Below, piece after piece: positions 1-6,732 of a stretch of 11,751 nucleotides of DNA. Under the pieces are notes generated by a model, which was not told the DNA's origin, ran no database searches, and was given only the letters and a program-made list of their open reading frames with translations. Source of the stretch: JAFDVL01 sp043736395 (GTDB lineage Bacteria; Acidobacteriota; Blastocatellia; RBC074); contig JAYTCQ010000153.1 of NCBI GenBank assembly GCA_043736395.1, positions 1-11,751 of the forward strand, read 5' to 3'. The position numbers were made by a program, and so were the translations under genes. The first letter of the stretch is position 1. The number at the start of each line of letters is the position of its first letter.

Positions 1-1
1 T

Positions 2-1072
2 GATGTTTTAAGAATAGTAAATGAACCAACAGCTGCCAGTCTTGCATACGGTATGGGCATGAGTAAGGAGGAGACGAAGACTGTTGCTGTTTACGATTTG
101 GGCGGCGGAACTTTTGATTCTGCCGTGATTAGTCTGACGAATCGTTCGCACGAAGTTTTAAGTAATGAAGGCATTGGAAAATTAGGCGGAGACAATTTCG
201 ATGTGCTGTTATTGAACCTTGCTCTCAAGCAGACCGGCCTTGAAAATCTTTCCGATTCGCAACTGGTTCCGTTACTCGAAGAATGCCGCGAGAAAAAAGA
301 AAGCCTGCGACCGAATACTAAAAAAATTGTGATTGATTTAGGGCGGGGAATTCCCGAAGCCGATGAAGTCGTCGTCTTAACCAGCGATTTTTATGAAGCC
401 TGTCGCCCGTTGATTGAAAGCACTTTGGAAGCGATGGGACTCGCCATTGAAAAGGCTTTAGACGGTGCGGAAATGGATTTAAAATCTCTGGCGGCGGTGT
501 ATCTGGTGGGCGGGTCAAGTGACTTTCCTCCCGTGGCGCGTTTGCTGAAGGAAAGATATGGCAAGCTCGTCAAACGTTCGCTTTATCCTCACGCTTCGGT
601 CGCTATTGGCTTGGCCGTAGCCGCTGACACTGAAGCCGGACATACCTTGCGCGAACGCTTCACGCGACATTTCGGCGTCTGGCGCGAATTTGAATCCGGC
701 CGTCAGATTGCGTTCGATAATTTGTTCGCCAAAGACACGGTGTTACCGGGCAAAGTCGAAGCCAAATTAATCCTGCAACGTCGTTATCTTCCAGCTCATA
801 ACGTCGGACATTTTCGCTACCTTGAATGCGGAAGTTTAGATGAACATTTTCAACCACAGGGCGACATTACGCGCTGGGATGAAATATATTTTCCCTTTGA
901 TCCGGCTTTGCGAGATGAAGCGGATTTGTCAGGGATTCCGGTCACGCGTGCGACTGGTTTGCAAAACCTAATCGAAGAAACGTACACCTGCGATTCCAAC
1001 GGAATTATCGAAGTCGAAATAAAAGATTTGACGAATCATTTTAGTCGTAGTTTTATGTTGAGAAGTCAGTAA
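2..1072 (+). CDS. Hsp70-family (DnaK-like) chaperone, 5' end outside the window
   Basis: The reading frame is open from base 2, so the start lies upstream. An internal ATG at base 53 falls inside the conserved domain and is not the start. The first visible residues (VLRIVNEPTAASLAYG) match the Hsp70 signature. They are followed by the phosphate-2 loop DLGGGTFD, then GGDNFD, then the adenosine loop LVGGSSDFPP and a closing ASVAIGLAVAAD segment. These show the second half of an actin-like ATPase domain, ending near base 640. The remaining ~145 residues do not look like the usual DnaK peptide-binding region plus helical lid. A late stretch (DSNGIIEVEIKD) resembles the DANGILHVSAKD strand of DnaK, so a shortened beta substrate-binding domain without a lid is likely. 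It is probably cytoplasmic and ATP-dependent. Clients are unknown, and no J-protein or GrpE gene is visible. The family is certain; the function is not. Confidence 0.9.
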   Translation, partial: DVLRIVNEPTAASLAYGMGMSKEETKTVAVYDLGGGTFDSAVISLTNRSHEVLSNEGIGKLGGDNFDVLLLNLALKQTGLENLSDSQLVPLLEECREKKESLRPNTKKIVIDLGRGIPEADEVVVLTSDFYEACRPLIESTLEAMGLAIEKALDGAEMDLKSLAAVYLVGGSSDFPPVARLLKERYGKLVKRSLYPHASVAIGLAVAADTEAGHTLRERFTRHFGVWREFESGRQIAFDNLFAKDTVLPGKVEAKLILQRRYLPAHNVGHFRYLECGSLDEHFQPQGDITRWDEIYFPFDPALRDEADLSGIPVTRATGLQNLIEETYTCDSNGIIEVEIKDLTNHFSRSFMLRSQ

Positions 1073-1083
1073 ATTCCAGCCGG

Positions 1084-2382
1084 ATGCAGATTTCCGCATT
1101 CCATTCTGGAAAACCAGCTATATTAAATATATCCCCCCATATTATGTCTGCATCAATACTTCCCATCGTGAATGAACAACATCGACCAGATTCGATTTCC
1201 TCATTGATGCGCAACGAGGCAGTTTTACTAGTCTTCAATTTTATCAAAATTTCAGCTTCAGAATTCACGGATGAGCAAATTCGTATTTGCGAAATTCCGG
1301 CTCCTCCGTTTCAGGAAGAATTGCGCGGACAATATATCGCCAATCGTTTTCGTGAGCTTGGCTTATCTGATGTTCATCAGGACACGGAAGGCAATGTGAT
1401 TGGTTTTTATCACGGTGATATCGAAGGACAATTGTTGGTCGTTTCAGCGCATCTGGATACGGTTTTTCCGGCGGAGACAGATTGTAAAATTCGCAGATTT
1501 TCAAGTAAAATTTTAGCTCCAGGGATCGGTGATAATGCTTCCGGTTTAGCCGCCATGATTGCGATGATTCGCTTGCTGAATGTGGGAAATTTCAGGACAC
1601 GCGCCTCCATCGCTTTTGTGGCGACGGTGGGCGAAGAAGGCGAAGGCGATTTGCGCGGATCAAAGCATTTATTTTATACCGGAACGCTCAGCAGCAAGAT
1701 TACGCAGTTTATTTCATTTGATGGACCGGGTAATGATTTTATTACGCATCAGGCGTTAGGCTCTCGTCGGTATCGAATCGTTTTTGAAGGCCCTGGCGGA
1801 CATAGCTGGACAGATTTTGGTGTCGTAAATCCGGTGCATGCGATTGGCCGCGCGATTGCACGGATGGCGGAATTTCCGGTTCCGCAAAATCCGCGTACTA
1901 CCTACAACGTTGGACGAGTTGAAGGCGGAACTTCCGTCAATGTGATTCCCGAACGCGCCAGCTTTGATGTTGATATTCGCTCCACTGATGAATATGAATT
2001 AGCCCGCGTCGAAGATTTTTTATTGTCTTCTGTGAATCAGGCGATGCGCTCAGAAAATTCGTTGCGAGCCGGCGCTCATCACAGCTTAAAACTCGACGTA
2101 CATTTGATTGGTCATCGTCCTTCGGGCGAAACTTCAGAGCATACACCACTGGTACAAACCGCGATTGAAGCAACGAAAGCGGTCGGTGTACAACCGTGGT
2201 TGAATTGCGCTTCGACGGACGCGAATATTCCAATCAGCCTCGGCATTCAAGCCATCACCATCGGAGCCGGAGGCAGAGGTGGCGACGCTCATCGCCTGAC
2301 CGAATGGTACGAACCAACCGGACGAGACCTCGGGTATCAGCGAGCCTTGTTATTGATTCTGGCGACGGTCGGAATCCGCTAA
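1084..2382 (+). CDS. M20-family zinc metallopeptidase (PepT / carboxypeptidase-like)
   Basis: This is a predicted di-zinc exopeptidase or amidohydrolase. Numbered from base 1084, the expected metal and catalytic residues are present in order: H123 and D125 in SAHLDTVF, bridging D150 in GIGDNASG, E184-E185 in VGEEGEGDLRG, D213 in SFDGPG, and a C-terminal H403 in GGDAHRL. The dimerisation (lid) domain begins around residue 225 with FEGPGGHSW and contains GGTSVNVIPERASFDVDIRS, typical of the family. No signal peptide is visible, so it is probably cytoplasmic. The start is uncertain. ATG 1084 lies 11 bases after the upstream stop, but the first ~40 residues do not look like the family. ATG 1144 and ATG 1207 (MRNEAV...) are in frame, and the last best fits the domain's beginning. 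None has a clear ribosome binding site. The substrate cannot be told from the sequence. Confidence 0.9.
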   Translation: MQISAFHSGKPAILNISPHIMSASILPIVNEQHRPDSISSLMRNEAVLLVFNFIKISASEFTDEQIRICEIPAPPFQEELRGQYIANRFRELGLSDVHQDTEGNVIGFYHGDIEGQLLVVSAHLDTVFPAETDCKIRRFSSKILAPGIGDNASGLAAMIAMIRLLNVGNFRTRASIAFVATVGEEGEGDLRGSKHLFYTGTLSSKITQFISFDGPGNDFITHQALGSRRYRIVFEGPGGHSWTDFGVVNPVHAIGRAIARMAEFPVPQNPRTTYNVGRVEGGTSVNVIPERASFDVDIRSTDEYELARVEDFLLSSVNQAMRSENSLRAGAHHSLKLDVHLIGHRPSGETSEHTPLVQTAIEATKAVGVQPWLNCASTDANIPISLGIQAITIGAGGRGGDAHRLTEWYEPTGRDLGYQRALLLILATVGIR

Positions 2383-2519
2383 ATCGCGAAGTGCTTCAAG
2401 CAGGTGCAGCGGCATTAATGTGAATGTACGTGTCAGGTTGATATTTTTATCGCCTTAAAAAACTAAGCCAAAGTACTGATCAGCCAAAAAATATCAAAAT
2501 AAACAAAAATCTTTTCAGG

Positions 2520-2532
2520 TGGAGGGCCTCCA
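2520..2532. repeat. Short palindrome TGGAGGGCCTCCA
   Basis: Six-base arms TGGAGG and CCTCCA are separated by a single G. It is too compact to be a good RNA hairpin, so it is more plausibly a dimeric protein-binding site, or chance. Confidence 0.4.
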
Positions 2533-2546
2533 TATATCCAGAAATA

Positions 2547-2580
2547 TTTTTTTGGTATATTCTTAGGTTTACCAAAAAAA
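2547..2580. repeat. Perfect 11-bp inverted repeat upstream of the secreted-protein gene
   Basis: Left arm TTTTTTTGGTA (2547-2557) is exactly complementary to TACCAAAAAAA (2570-2580), with a 12-base loop. The T-run is on the 5' side and the A-run on the 3' side, the reverse of an intrinsic terminator, so termination on either strand is unlikely. It could be an operator or a leader structure. It lies about 70 bases before the start codon of the next gene. Confidence 0.6.
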
Positions 2581-2633
2581 CGCCATCAATTGTTCCTCTC
2601 ACCTGGAACATCAATTTTTCTCACTGACATTCC

Positions 2634-2641
2634 AAGAAAGG
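2634..2641 (+). promoter_or_regulatory. Ribosome binding site AAGAAAGG
   Basis: This purine-rich site lies 7 bases before the ATG at 2649. It supports that start over the in-frame ATG ten codons later, which would cut into the signal peptide. Confidence 0.55.
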
Positions 2642-2648
2642 TCCCCAA

Positions 2649-4040
2649 ATGATCCAATTTTCGAATATTCGTCCACTCATGCGAGTGGTTGCGACGCTCA
2701 CTCTGTTTGTTCTCTTTCTTAGTGCGAATGCGATTGCACAAGGAATCTACACTTCGATTAGCGACGGCACGACCGTGAATGCAAATCTTTACGATTCCAA
2801 AGCTGATGTTTACCTGAACGGCGGCCCACAAAACCAAAATGGTAAAGGCTTGCCGGATGGGACTTACTATTTTCAAGTTACTGATCCTAGCGGAAACATT
2901 TTGCTCTCGACTGATCCAGCTTCTTGTCGTCAGTTGCAAGTTGTCAACGGCGTCATCGCAGGTGCTGCAAGTGCTGCCGGAGCCTGTGCTCACACCAACG
3001 GTTTTTTCAATCCTGCGAACGGCTCCACGTCAGTGCAGCTATCCCCGTTTAAAAACACGCCAAATAACGGAGGTGAATACAAGGTTTATTTAATTCAACA
3101 AACCAGCACTGTCTCAGTCGCCACAGATGGGATTACAATTAACTTCAAATCCAAGGATTCGAATACGGATAATTTTAAAGTCAAAAATGCTGCCTGTACG
3201 ATCAATTGCAATCCAACAGTCACGCTTTCCGGCCTGAAGTTTTATGACGCGAACGCCGATGGATTACAGAATAATGGCGAAGCAGGTCTGGCGGGTGTCA
3301 ATGTCAACATCCTGCTTGAAGGCGTCTTATCGGAAACCGTGACAACCGGCGCGGATGGTAGCTGGAATGCCACAGTTCCGGCTGGTGCCAATTATAAAGT
3401 TTGCGAAATTCTTCCTGGAATCTGTCCTACTGATGTAGCCGGATCCTACTGGGTAGAGACAGCGCCAGCTCCCGACAGCATTGGAGAGCAATGTTACAGC
3501 GGTATTGCTGGAGCTGACGTCACGAATCTGATTTTTGGTAATGTCTGTTTTGTTCCTGCACGTGGGGGGTATACGCTTGGATTCTGGTCAAATAAAAATG
3601 GTCAGGCGATCATAAAGAGCAATGATAATTTTGTTGGTGCCTTCGGATTTCTCGGAGCGCTTAATTTGAAAAGTCCTGATGGCAAAGATTTTGATCCGAC
3701 CTCATATCCAACATTTCGCAACTGGTTATTAAGCGGTAATGCCGTCAATATGGCGTATATGTTATCCGTTCAGTTATCGGCCACTTCGTTAGATGTCCGC
3801 TATGGCTCGCTCAGTGATAGCACGATTGTGGACGCACGCATCCTTGGCCTCGGCTTTCCCACGATCGGTTCGATCAGGAACGCAGCGAACACCGAACTGA
3901 ATGCACCTGATGGCAGTCTCACTTTCACAGGAAACCCACTGCGAAAAGATCAAGAAATTCTCAAGAACGCGCTGGACGCAATTAATAACAACAGATTGTC
4001 ATTTGCTTCGACCATGCCGTGCGGAGTTTGCTACCCATAA
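2649..4040 (+). CDS. Secreted cysteine-rich protein with an SdrD B-like domain
   Basis: This 463-residue protein begins with a clear Sec signal peptide: basic residues R8 and R12, a hydrophobic run at about 13-26, and a likely cut after ANAIA (residue 30). Residues ~35-180 form an unrecognised module with a DGTYYFQVTDPSGN stretch. Residues ~190-270 resemble an SdrD B / Cna-B type beta-sandwich (SGLKFYDANADGLQNNGE... LAGVNVNI), whose DANADG stretch recalls the calcium-binding loop of that family. Residues ~300-463 start with YTLGFWSNKNG, similar to the YTPGYWKNH-type motif seen in many exported bacterial proteins, and end in CGVCYP. Ten cysteines remain after processing, an even number consistent with disulfides outside the cytoplasm. 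There is no LPXTG sorting signal and no C-terminal membrane anchor. It is preceded by an inverted-repeat leader and followed by its own terminator, so it is probably monocistronic. The role is unknown; surface or matrix structure is a guess. Confidence 0.85.
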   Translation: MIQFSNIRPLMRVVATLTLFVLFLSANAIAQGIYTSISDGTTVNANLYDSKADVYLNGGPQNQNGKGLPDGTYYFQVTDPSGNILLSTDPASCRQLQVVNGVIAGAASAAGACAHTNGFFNPANGSTSVQLSPFKNTPNNGGEYKVYLIQQTSTVSVATDGITINFKSKDSNTDNFKVKNAACTINCNPTVTLSGLKFYDANADGLQNNGEAGLAGVNVNILLEGVLSETVTTGADGSWNATVPAGANYKVCEILPGICPTDVAGSYWVETAPAPDSIGEQCYSGIAGADVTNLIFGNVCFVPARGGYTLGFWSNKNGQAIIKSNDNFVGAFGFLGALNLKSPDGKDFDPTSYPTFRNWLLSGNAVNMAYMLSVQLSATSLDVRYGSLSDSTIVDARILGLGFPTIGSIRNAANTELNAPDGSLTFTGNPLRKDQEILKNALDAINNNRLSFASTMPCGVCYP

Positions 4041-4079
4041 TTTTATGGTACGCCGTTACAAATGAGTGATGGGAGTATT

Positions 4080-4114
4080 AAGAGGCAGGGAAATTTCTCC
4101 TGCCTCTTTTCTTT
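4080..4114 (+). terminator. Intrinsic terminator of the secreted-protein gene
   Basis: A perfect 10-bp stem, AAGAGGCAGG (4080-4089) with CCTGCCTCTT (4099-4108), has a 9-base loop and is followed by a T-rich tract (TTTTCTTTT). It lies 40 bases after the stop codon. This is a textbook rho-independent terminator. Confidence 0.9.
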
Positions 4115-4170
4115 TGCTAAAATCTCTTAAACTTCATCAATATTTTCAGCATCTTGGCAGAATTTTTTTG

Positions 4171-4199
4171 TTGACCTCTCAGTCCAAAATCGGTATCTT
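4171..4199 (+). promoter_or_regulatory. Candidate sigma-70-type promoter for the AAA+ gene
   Basis: TTGACC (4171-4176) and TATCTT (4194-4199) are separated by exactly 17 bases. Placed after a terminator and before the AAA+ gene, the pair is well positioned. It would give a transcript leader of about 250 bases carrying the three stem-loops that follow. The -10 is imperfect, and such matches occur by chance in A/T-rich DNA. Confidence 0.35.
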
Positions 4200-4268
4200 C
4201 GAAATTCATAAATTAACAACGGTGATTGCTATGTTTGTATTCAAGTTTACCAACTCCTAATTTCTTTC

Positions 4269-4289
4269 TGTCGCAATAAAATGGCGACA
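4269..4289. repeat. Stem-loop 1 in the AAA+ leader
   Basis: TGTCGC (4269-4274) is complementary to GCGACA (4284-4289), with a 9-base A/T-rich loop. It is the first of three hairpins in a row. Confidence 0.45.
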
Positions 4290-4328
4290 ACCTCTTCGCG
4301 TATCCACTTATTAAGATTCCGATTTTGG

Positions 4329-4367
4329 TTGACGACTCCGCTCATTATTGAACGCGGCAGTCGTCGA
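4329..4367. repeat. Stem-loop 2 in the AAA+ leader (11-bp stem, one bulge)
   Basis: GACGACTCCGC (4331-4341) pairs with GCGG (4354-4357) and AGTCGTC (4359-4365), with a single bulged C at 4358. One wobble and one further pair extend it outward. The loop is 12 bases. No T-tract follows, so it is not an intrinsic terminator. It is the strongest of the three leader hairpins and could be regulatory RNA structure or a protein-binding site. Confidence 0.6.
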
Positions 4368-4407
4368 TCTACGCTTGATTTGTGACATTCATCAGGCGGT
4401 TTTCAGT

Positions 4408-4430
4408 GCGCTTATAAATAATAAAAGCGC
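4408..4430. repeat. Stem-loop 3 in the AAA+ leader
   Basis: GCGCTT (4408-4413) pairs with AAGCGC (4425-4430) around an A/T-only loop. It ends about 33 bases before the ATG at 4464. Confidence 0.45.
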
Positions 4431-4463
4431 CTTGCAACCTCGTGTTTGCAGCTCCAAATTTTT

Positions 4464-5666
4464 ATGAACAAAGAAAACTTTATTAGCGAAGCGTTGTATC
4501 AGAACGCCGACGTTTTACCATACTACGTTGGACGTAAACTGAACGAAAGTTATCCCGAAACACCCATCATTGCGGGCGAAGAAATGGATTTCGATCTCGA
4601 AGCTTTTGCTCGCGAAAAGCAATGTGAAATTGTTTGTGTGACCGACTTACACAATCAAATTAAAACCGAATGGCGCGGCATCGAAAAGCCGTTGCGTTCA
4701 CGTTATGAAAACGCGTGGCTCAGCGTGCTCTGGCAGGATTATTTCATTGATGTAGTCTTGGTGACATTTATCGAAGAAGGCTACCGCACGCGGTACCACT
4801 GGATCGTCGCAGAAACACAAAGCGTAGGCGAAAAATTTCTGAATGCTGTCTGCGAATGGTCGAGTGAAACGCGGAGCGAAATTCTCGTCTTTGAAGACGG
4901 CTACTGGGAAAAAGACGAAGACCTTTTCACGGCTATAAAAAGTTCTTCGTTTGATAATTTGATTTTGCCGGACGAATTAAAGCAGGGAATTATCTCCGAT
5001 TTCGATCGCTTCATTGCGTCACGCACGGCGTATCAGGAATACAGCATTCCGTGGAAACGCGGCGTGTTGTTTGTTGGCCCGCCAGGCAACGGCAAAACGC
5101 AAATGGTGAAAGCGATTGCGAATCATTTGAATTTGCCGTGCCTTTACATCAAGAGTTTTTATTCACGATGCGGCGCCGAAGCTTCGATCAAAAAAGTCTT
5201 CGCGCGGGCGCGTCAAATCAAGCCGTGCTTAATCGTGATGGAAGATATTGATTCGCTGATCTCAGATTTTGCGCGTTCATTTTTCCTGAACGAATTGGAT
5301 GGCTTTGCCGAAAATGATGGCGTGATTGTCCTGGCTACGACGAACTATCCGAAGAAGCTGGACGCGGCTTTGGTGAATCGTCCTAGCCGCTTTGATCGCA
5401 AGTATCATTTTGGTTTGCCGAAGAAAACCGAGCGTGAAAAATACCTGCGCGTATGGAGCGAAAAACTCCACGCGGATGCACGACTCACGGACGAAGGCAT
5501 CGAACAAATCGCGAAATTAACGAAGAAGTTTTCGTTCGCGTATTTAAAAGAACTCGCGCTTTCGTCGTTGATGGAATGGATGGAAAATCCGGTCGCGGGA
5601 AGAATGAATGAAGTGATGAAAGAACGCGCTACGGCGTTGCAGGAGCAGATGAAATCGAAGGAATAA
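4464..5666 (+). CDS. AAA+ family ATPase with an unrecognised N-terminal domain
   Basis: This 400-residue protein has one C-terminal AAA+ module. Counted from the ATG at 4464, Walker A is GPPGNGKT at 205-212. Walker B is CLIVMEDID, with the acidic pair E260-D261. Sensor 1 lies in VIVLATTNYP, and an arginine-finger-like segment (NRPSRFDRK) follows. The C-terminal ~80 residues are helical, as expected for the AAA+ lid. Residues 1-~160 are acidic and I do not recognise them. A linker (FDNLILPDELKQGI...SIPWKRGVLF) leads into the nucleotide site, as in other single-module bacterial AAA proteins. The frame extends to a TTG at 4446, but ATG 4464 is the more natural start; neither has a good ribosome binding site. 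It is probably a cytoplasmic oligomeric remodelling ATPase, with partner unknown. No protease or nuclease gene is coupled to it on this strand. Confidence 0.88.
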   Translation: MNKENFISEALYQNADVLPYYVGRKLNESYPETPIIAGEEMDFDLEAFAREKQCEIVCVTDLHNQIKTEWRGIEKPLRSRYENAWLSVLWQDYFIDVVLVTFIEEGYRTRYHWIVAETQSVGEKFLNAVCEWSSETRSEILVFEDGYWEKDEDLFTAIKSSSFDNLILPDELKQGIISDFDRFIASRTAYQEYSIPWKRGVLFVGPPGNGKTQMVKAIANHLNLPCLYIKSFYSRCGAEASIKKVFARARQIKPCLIVMEDIDSLISDFARSFFLNELDGFAENDGVIVLATTNYPKKLDAALVNRPSRFDRKYHFGLPKKTEREKYLRVWSEKLHADARLTDEGIEQIAKLTKKFSFAYLKELALSSLMEWMENPVAGRMNEVMKERATALQEQMKSKE

Positions 5667-5667
5667 A

Positions 5668-5709
5668 TTTTGAAGGAGTGTGGAAGATGACTTCTACACT
5701 CCTTCAAAA
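5668..5709. repeat. Long near-perfect hairpin (19-bp stem, 4-base loop) between convergent genes
   Basis: A 14-bp perfect arm pair, TTTTGAAGGAGTGT (5668-5681) with ACACTCCTTCAAAA (5696-5709), continues inward through one G-T wobble and GAAG/CTTC to a loop of ATGA. It begins one base after the AAA+ stop codon. T's are on the left and A's on the right, so neither strand gives stem plus U-tract. It may protect or process the AAA+ transcript 3' end, block read-through between convergent genes, or be a remnant of a palindromic mobile element. Confidence 0.7.
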
Positions 5710-5766
5710 ATTGATTACGGGACGATGATGGTGCGGTTCTGCCGGAATATATTTGTCAGGCATGAT

Positions 5767-6054
5767 TTACACGTAATCAGGAAATTCGATTCCTAATTGC
5801 TCCATCACCACTGTCAAAGTAACACCACGCAATTTCGCCAACTCCGCCAAGGCTTTGATTCGTTTGGCGTGCAAAGCTTCGAGTCGCTGTTGTAGTGCCA
5901 ACAATTCTTGCAATTCTTCTGAATTGAGATTTTCTTCAGCGCGCCTGCCACTAAGAATTGCCAACCGATTTTGTTCGGCTTCGGATAAAGATTGGTTGAT
6001 GATAGCGAATAGTGCGGATTCATCTGCTTTCATAGTTTTCGCTTTTACTTCCAC
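5767..6054 (-). CDS. Small helical conserved protein encoded downstream of the transposase
   Basis: This 95-residue protein is rich in Glu, Leu, Ala and Lys and almost certainly all-helical. Residues ~45-75 look like an amphipathic or coiled-coil stretch (LQELLALQQRLEALHAKRIK). The C-terminus, LAELAKLRGVTLTVVMEQLGIEFP, resembles the tails of small uncharacterised proteins I have seen in cyanobacteria and related soil bacteria. The GTG start at 6054 overlaps the end of the transposase gene by 10 bases. An ATG at 6033 is in frame and would leave an 11-base gap. Neither has a well-spaced ribosome binding site, so translational coupling to the transposase gene is plausible. No catalytic motif is visible. 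A regulatory or adaptor role is conjecture. Confidence 0.65.
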   Translation of the reverse strand: MEVKAKTMKADESALFAIINQSLSEAEQNRLAILSGRRAEENLNSEELQELLALQQRLEALHAKRIKALAELAKLRGVTLTVVMEQLGIEFPDYV

Positions 6055-6494
6055 AAATATTGTTCATTAAATTCAATTTCATTTTTTGTCAGCAATTCAA
6101 TAAATTCAGCTTCAAACGAACGTTTGTGATGATGGATTTCCTGTTCGGCAATATATGTACTGACCGCTTTAATTTGCGATGCGCTCACCGTAAATGCGCC
6201 GTACCCATTTTGCCACGCGAAATCTTGCGCTTCTGGAAATACATCGTGCATCCATCCTGAAGCATTCGCTTTGAAATCACGGATCATATCTGACAATGCT
6301 TTGTCCTGACGAAGTTTCGCTAACACGTGAACGTGATCTTCGACGCCATTGATCGCCAGCGCAATACTGCCTTGTTTGCGAATGATGCCGCCGGTGTATT
6401 CGTACAATCGTTCTTGATATTTTTCGGTGATGATCGGCTTACGATCTTTCGTAGAGAATACGATGTGGTAAATCAGATTGACATACGAAGCCAT
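6045..6494 (-). CDS. Y1/HUH transposase, IS200-like, REP-associated (RAYT) type
   Basis: This single-strand DNA transposase of 149 residues is a typical length for Y1 transposases. The HUH metal motif is H54-V55-H56 in GVEDHVHVLAKL. The likely catalytic tyrosine is Y114 in STYIAEQEIHHH, after the conserved block FAWQNGYGAFTVS. Such enzymes cut and join single-stranded DNA at hairpin-flanked sites through a 5'-phosphotyrosine. No tnpB gene is present. The frame extends to an ATG at 6518, but that extension would encode one arm of a REP-like hairpin (6513-6528). ATG 6494 (MASYVNLIYHIVFS) matches the family's usual beginning. The upstream REP-like array and lack of an accessory gene favour a domesticated RAYT over a mobile IS200. 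The gene appears intact. Confidence 0.9.
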   Translation of the reverse strand: MASYVNLIYHIVFSTKDRKPIITEKYQERLYEYTGGIIRKQGSIALAINGVEDHVHVLAKLRQDKALSDMIRDFKANASGWMHDVFPEAQDFAWQNGYGAFTVSASQIKAVSTYIAEQEIHHHKRSFEAEFIELLTKNEIEFNEQYLWK

Positions 6495-6504
6495 AAATTT
6501 TCGG

Positions 6505-6530
6505 TAGCTGTCGCCCACGTTCGTGGGCTT
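6505..6530 (-). repeat. REP-like hairpin R1
   Basis: Read on the minus strand it is AGCCCACGAACGTGGGCGAC followed by AGC. A 7-bp perfect stem (6513-6519 with 6522-6528) closes on a 2-base loop. It shares the pattern AGCC-loop-GGCG..AG with three other hairpins nearby. It lies about 20 bases upstream of the transposase ATG. Confidence 0.75.
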
Positions 6531-6551
6531 GGTGGATTTGTTGATGCCGTT

Positions 6552-6622
6552 CTCAGGGTTGCGTTCGGTCTTCGCCTCACTTCACCCTGAGCTTTATGCT
6601 GCCCGCCTGTGTTGCAGGCTCA
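6552..6622 (-). repeat. REP-like unit R2 with a second hairpin
   Basis: Read on the minus strand, the REP hairpin is AGCCTGCAACACAGGCGGGC (stem 6605-6609 with 6615-6619). It is followed by AGCATAAAGCTCAGGGTGAAG and then a second hairpin arm, making CTCAGGGT/ACCCTGAG (8 bp, 6552-6559 with 6584-6591). The same composite unit occurs in opposite orientation at 6733-6792. Confidence 0.75.
6580..6601. repeat. Left arm of a perfect 22-bp inverted repeat
   Basis: CTTCACCCTGAGC... through TTTATGCTG is the exact reverse complement of 6753-6774, with 151 bases between. Beyond the perfect core the similarity continues with small gaps through CTCAGGGTTGCG. Confidence 0.95.
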
Positions 6623-6732
6623 AGAATTATTTCCAATAAGCAAAATCATAAATGAAGCCCAATCTGAATGAAAACTAATGGAGAACGATTATTTATCGAA
6701 TGACGAAAAGCAATGAAAATTTCAATGCCTTT

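Larger units (their letters stand above)
2383..2648. other. Intergenic leader with three inverted repeats before the secreted-protein gene
   Basis: No gene and no convincing intrinsic terminator for the peptidase gene is seen here. The stretch becomes very A/T-rich from about 2455. It holds a short palindrome (2520-2532), an 11-bp perfect inverted repeat (2547-2580) and a TGTTCC/GGAACA pair (2591-2596 and 2605-2610). The promoter of the downstream gene presumably lies here, but I could not fix a -35/-10 pair with confidence. Confidence 0.5.
4041..4445. other. Gene-free stretch: terminator, promoter-like pair and three stem-loops
   Basis: No convincing coding region is seen. A short open frame at 4066-4260 runs straight through the terminator and has no family-like sequence. 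The stretch contains the terminator of the secreted-protein gene (4080-4114), a TTGACC/TATCTT pair (4171-4199), and stem-loops at 4269-4289, 4329-4367 and 4408-4430 ahead of the AAA+ gene. It probably serves as a long 5' leader for that gene. Confidence 0.55.

Noticed and set aside
1053..1268. Minus-strand open frame over the start of the peptidase gene
   Set aside because: It has no ribosome binding site or recognisable domain and overlaps both plus-strand genes.
4066..4260. Open frame of 64 codons on the plus strand after the secreted-protein gene
   Set aside because: It runs through a strong intrinsic terminator and a promoter-like pair, has no ribosome binding site and resembles no protein family.
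5668..5709. Intrinsic terminator for the AAA+ gene
   Set aside because: The stem is strong, but A's and not T's follow it on the plus strand, and the same holds on the minus strand.
6495..6518. Longer transposase start at ATG 6518
   Set aside because: The extra eight residues are encoded by one arm of REP-like hairpin R1. Relatives typically begin at the MASYVN-like position (6494).
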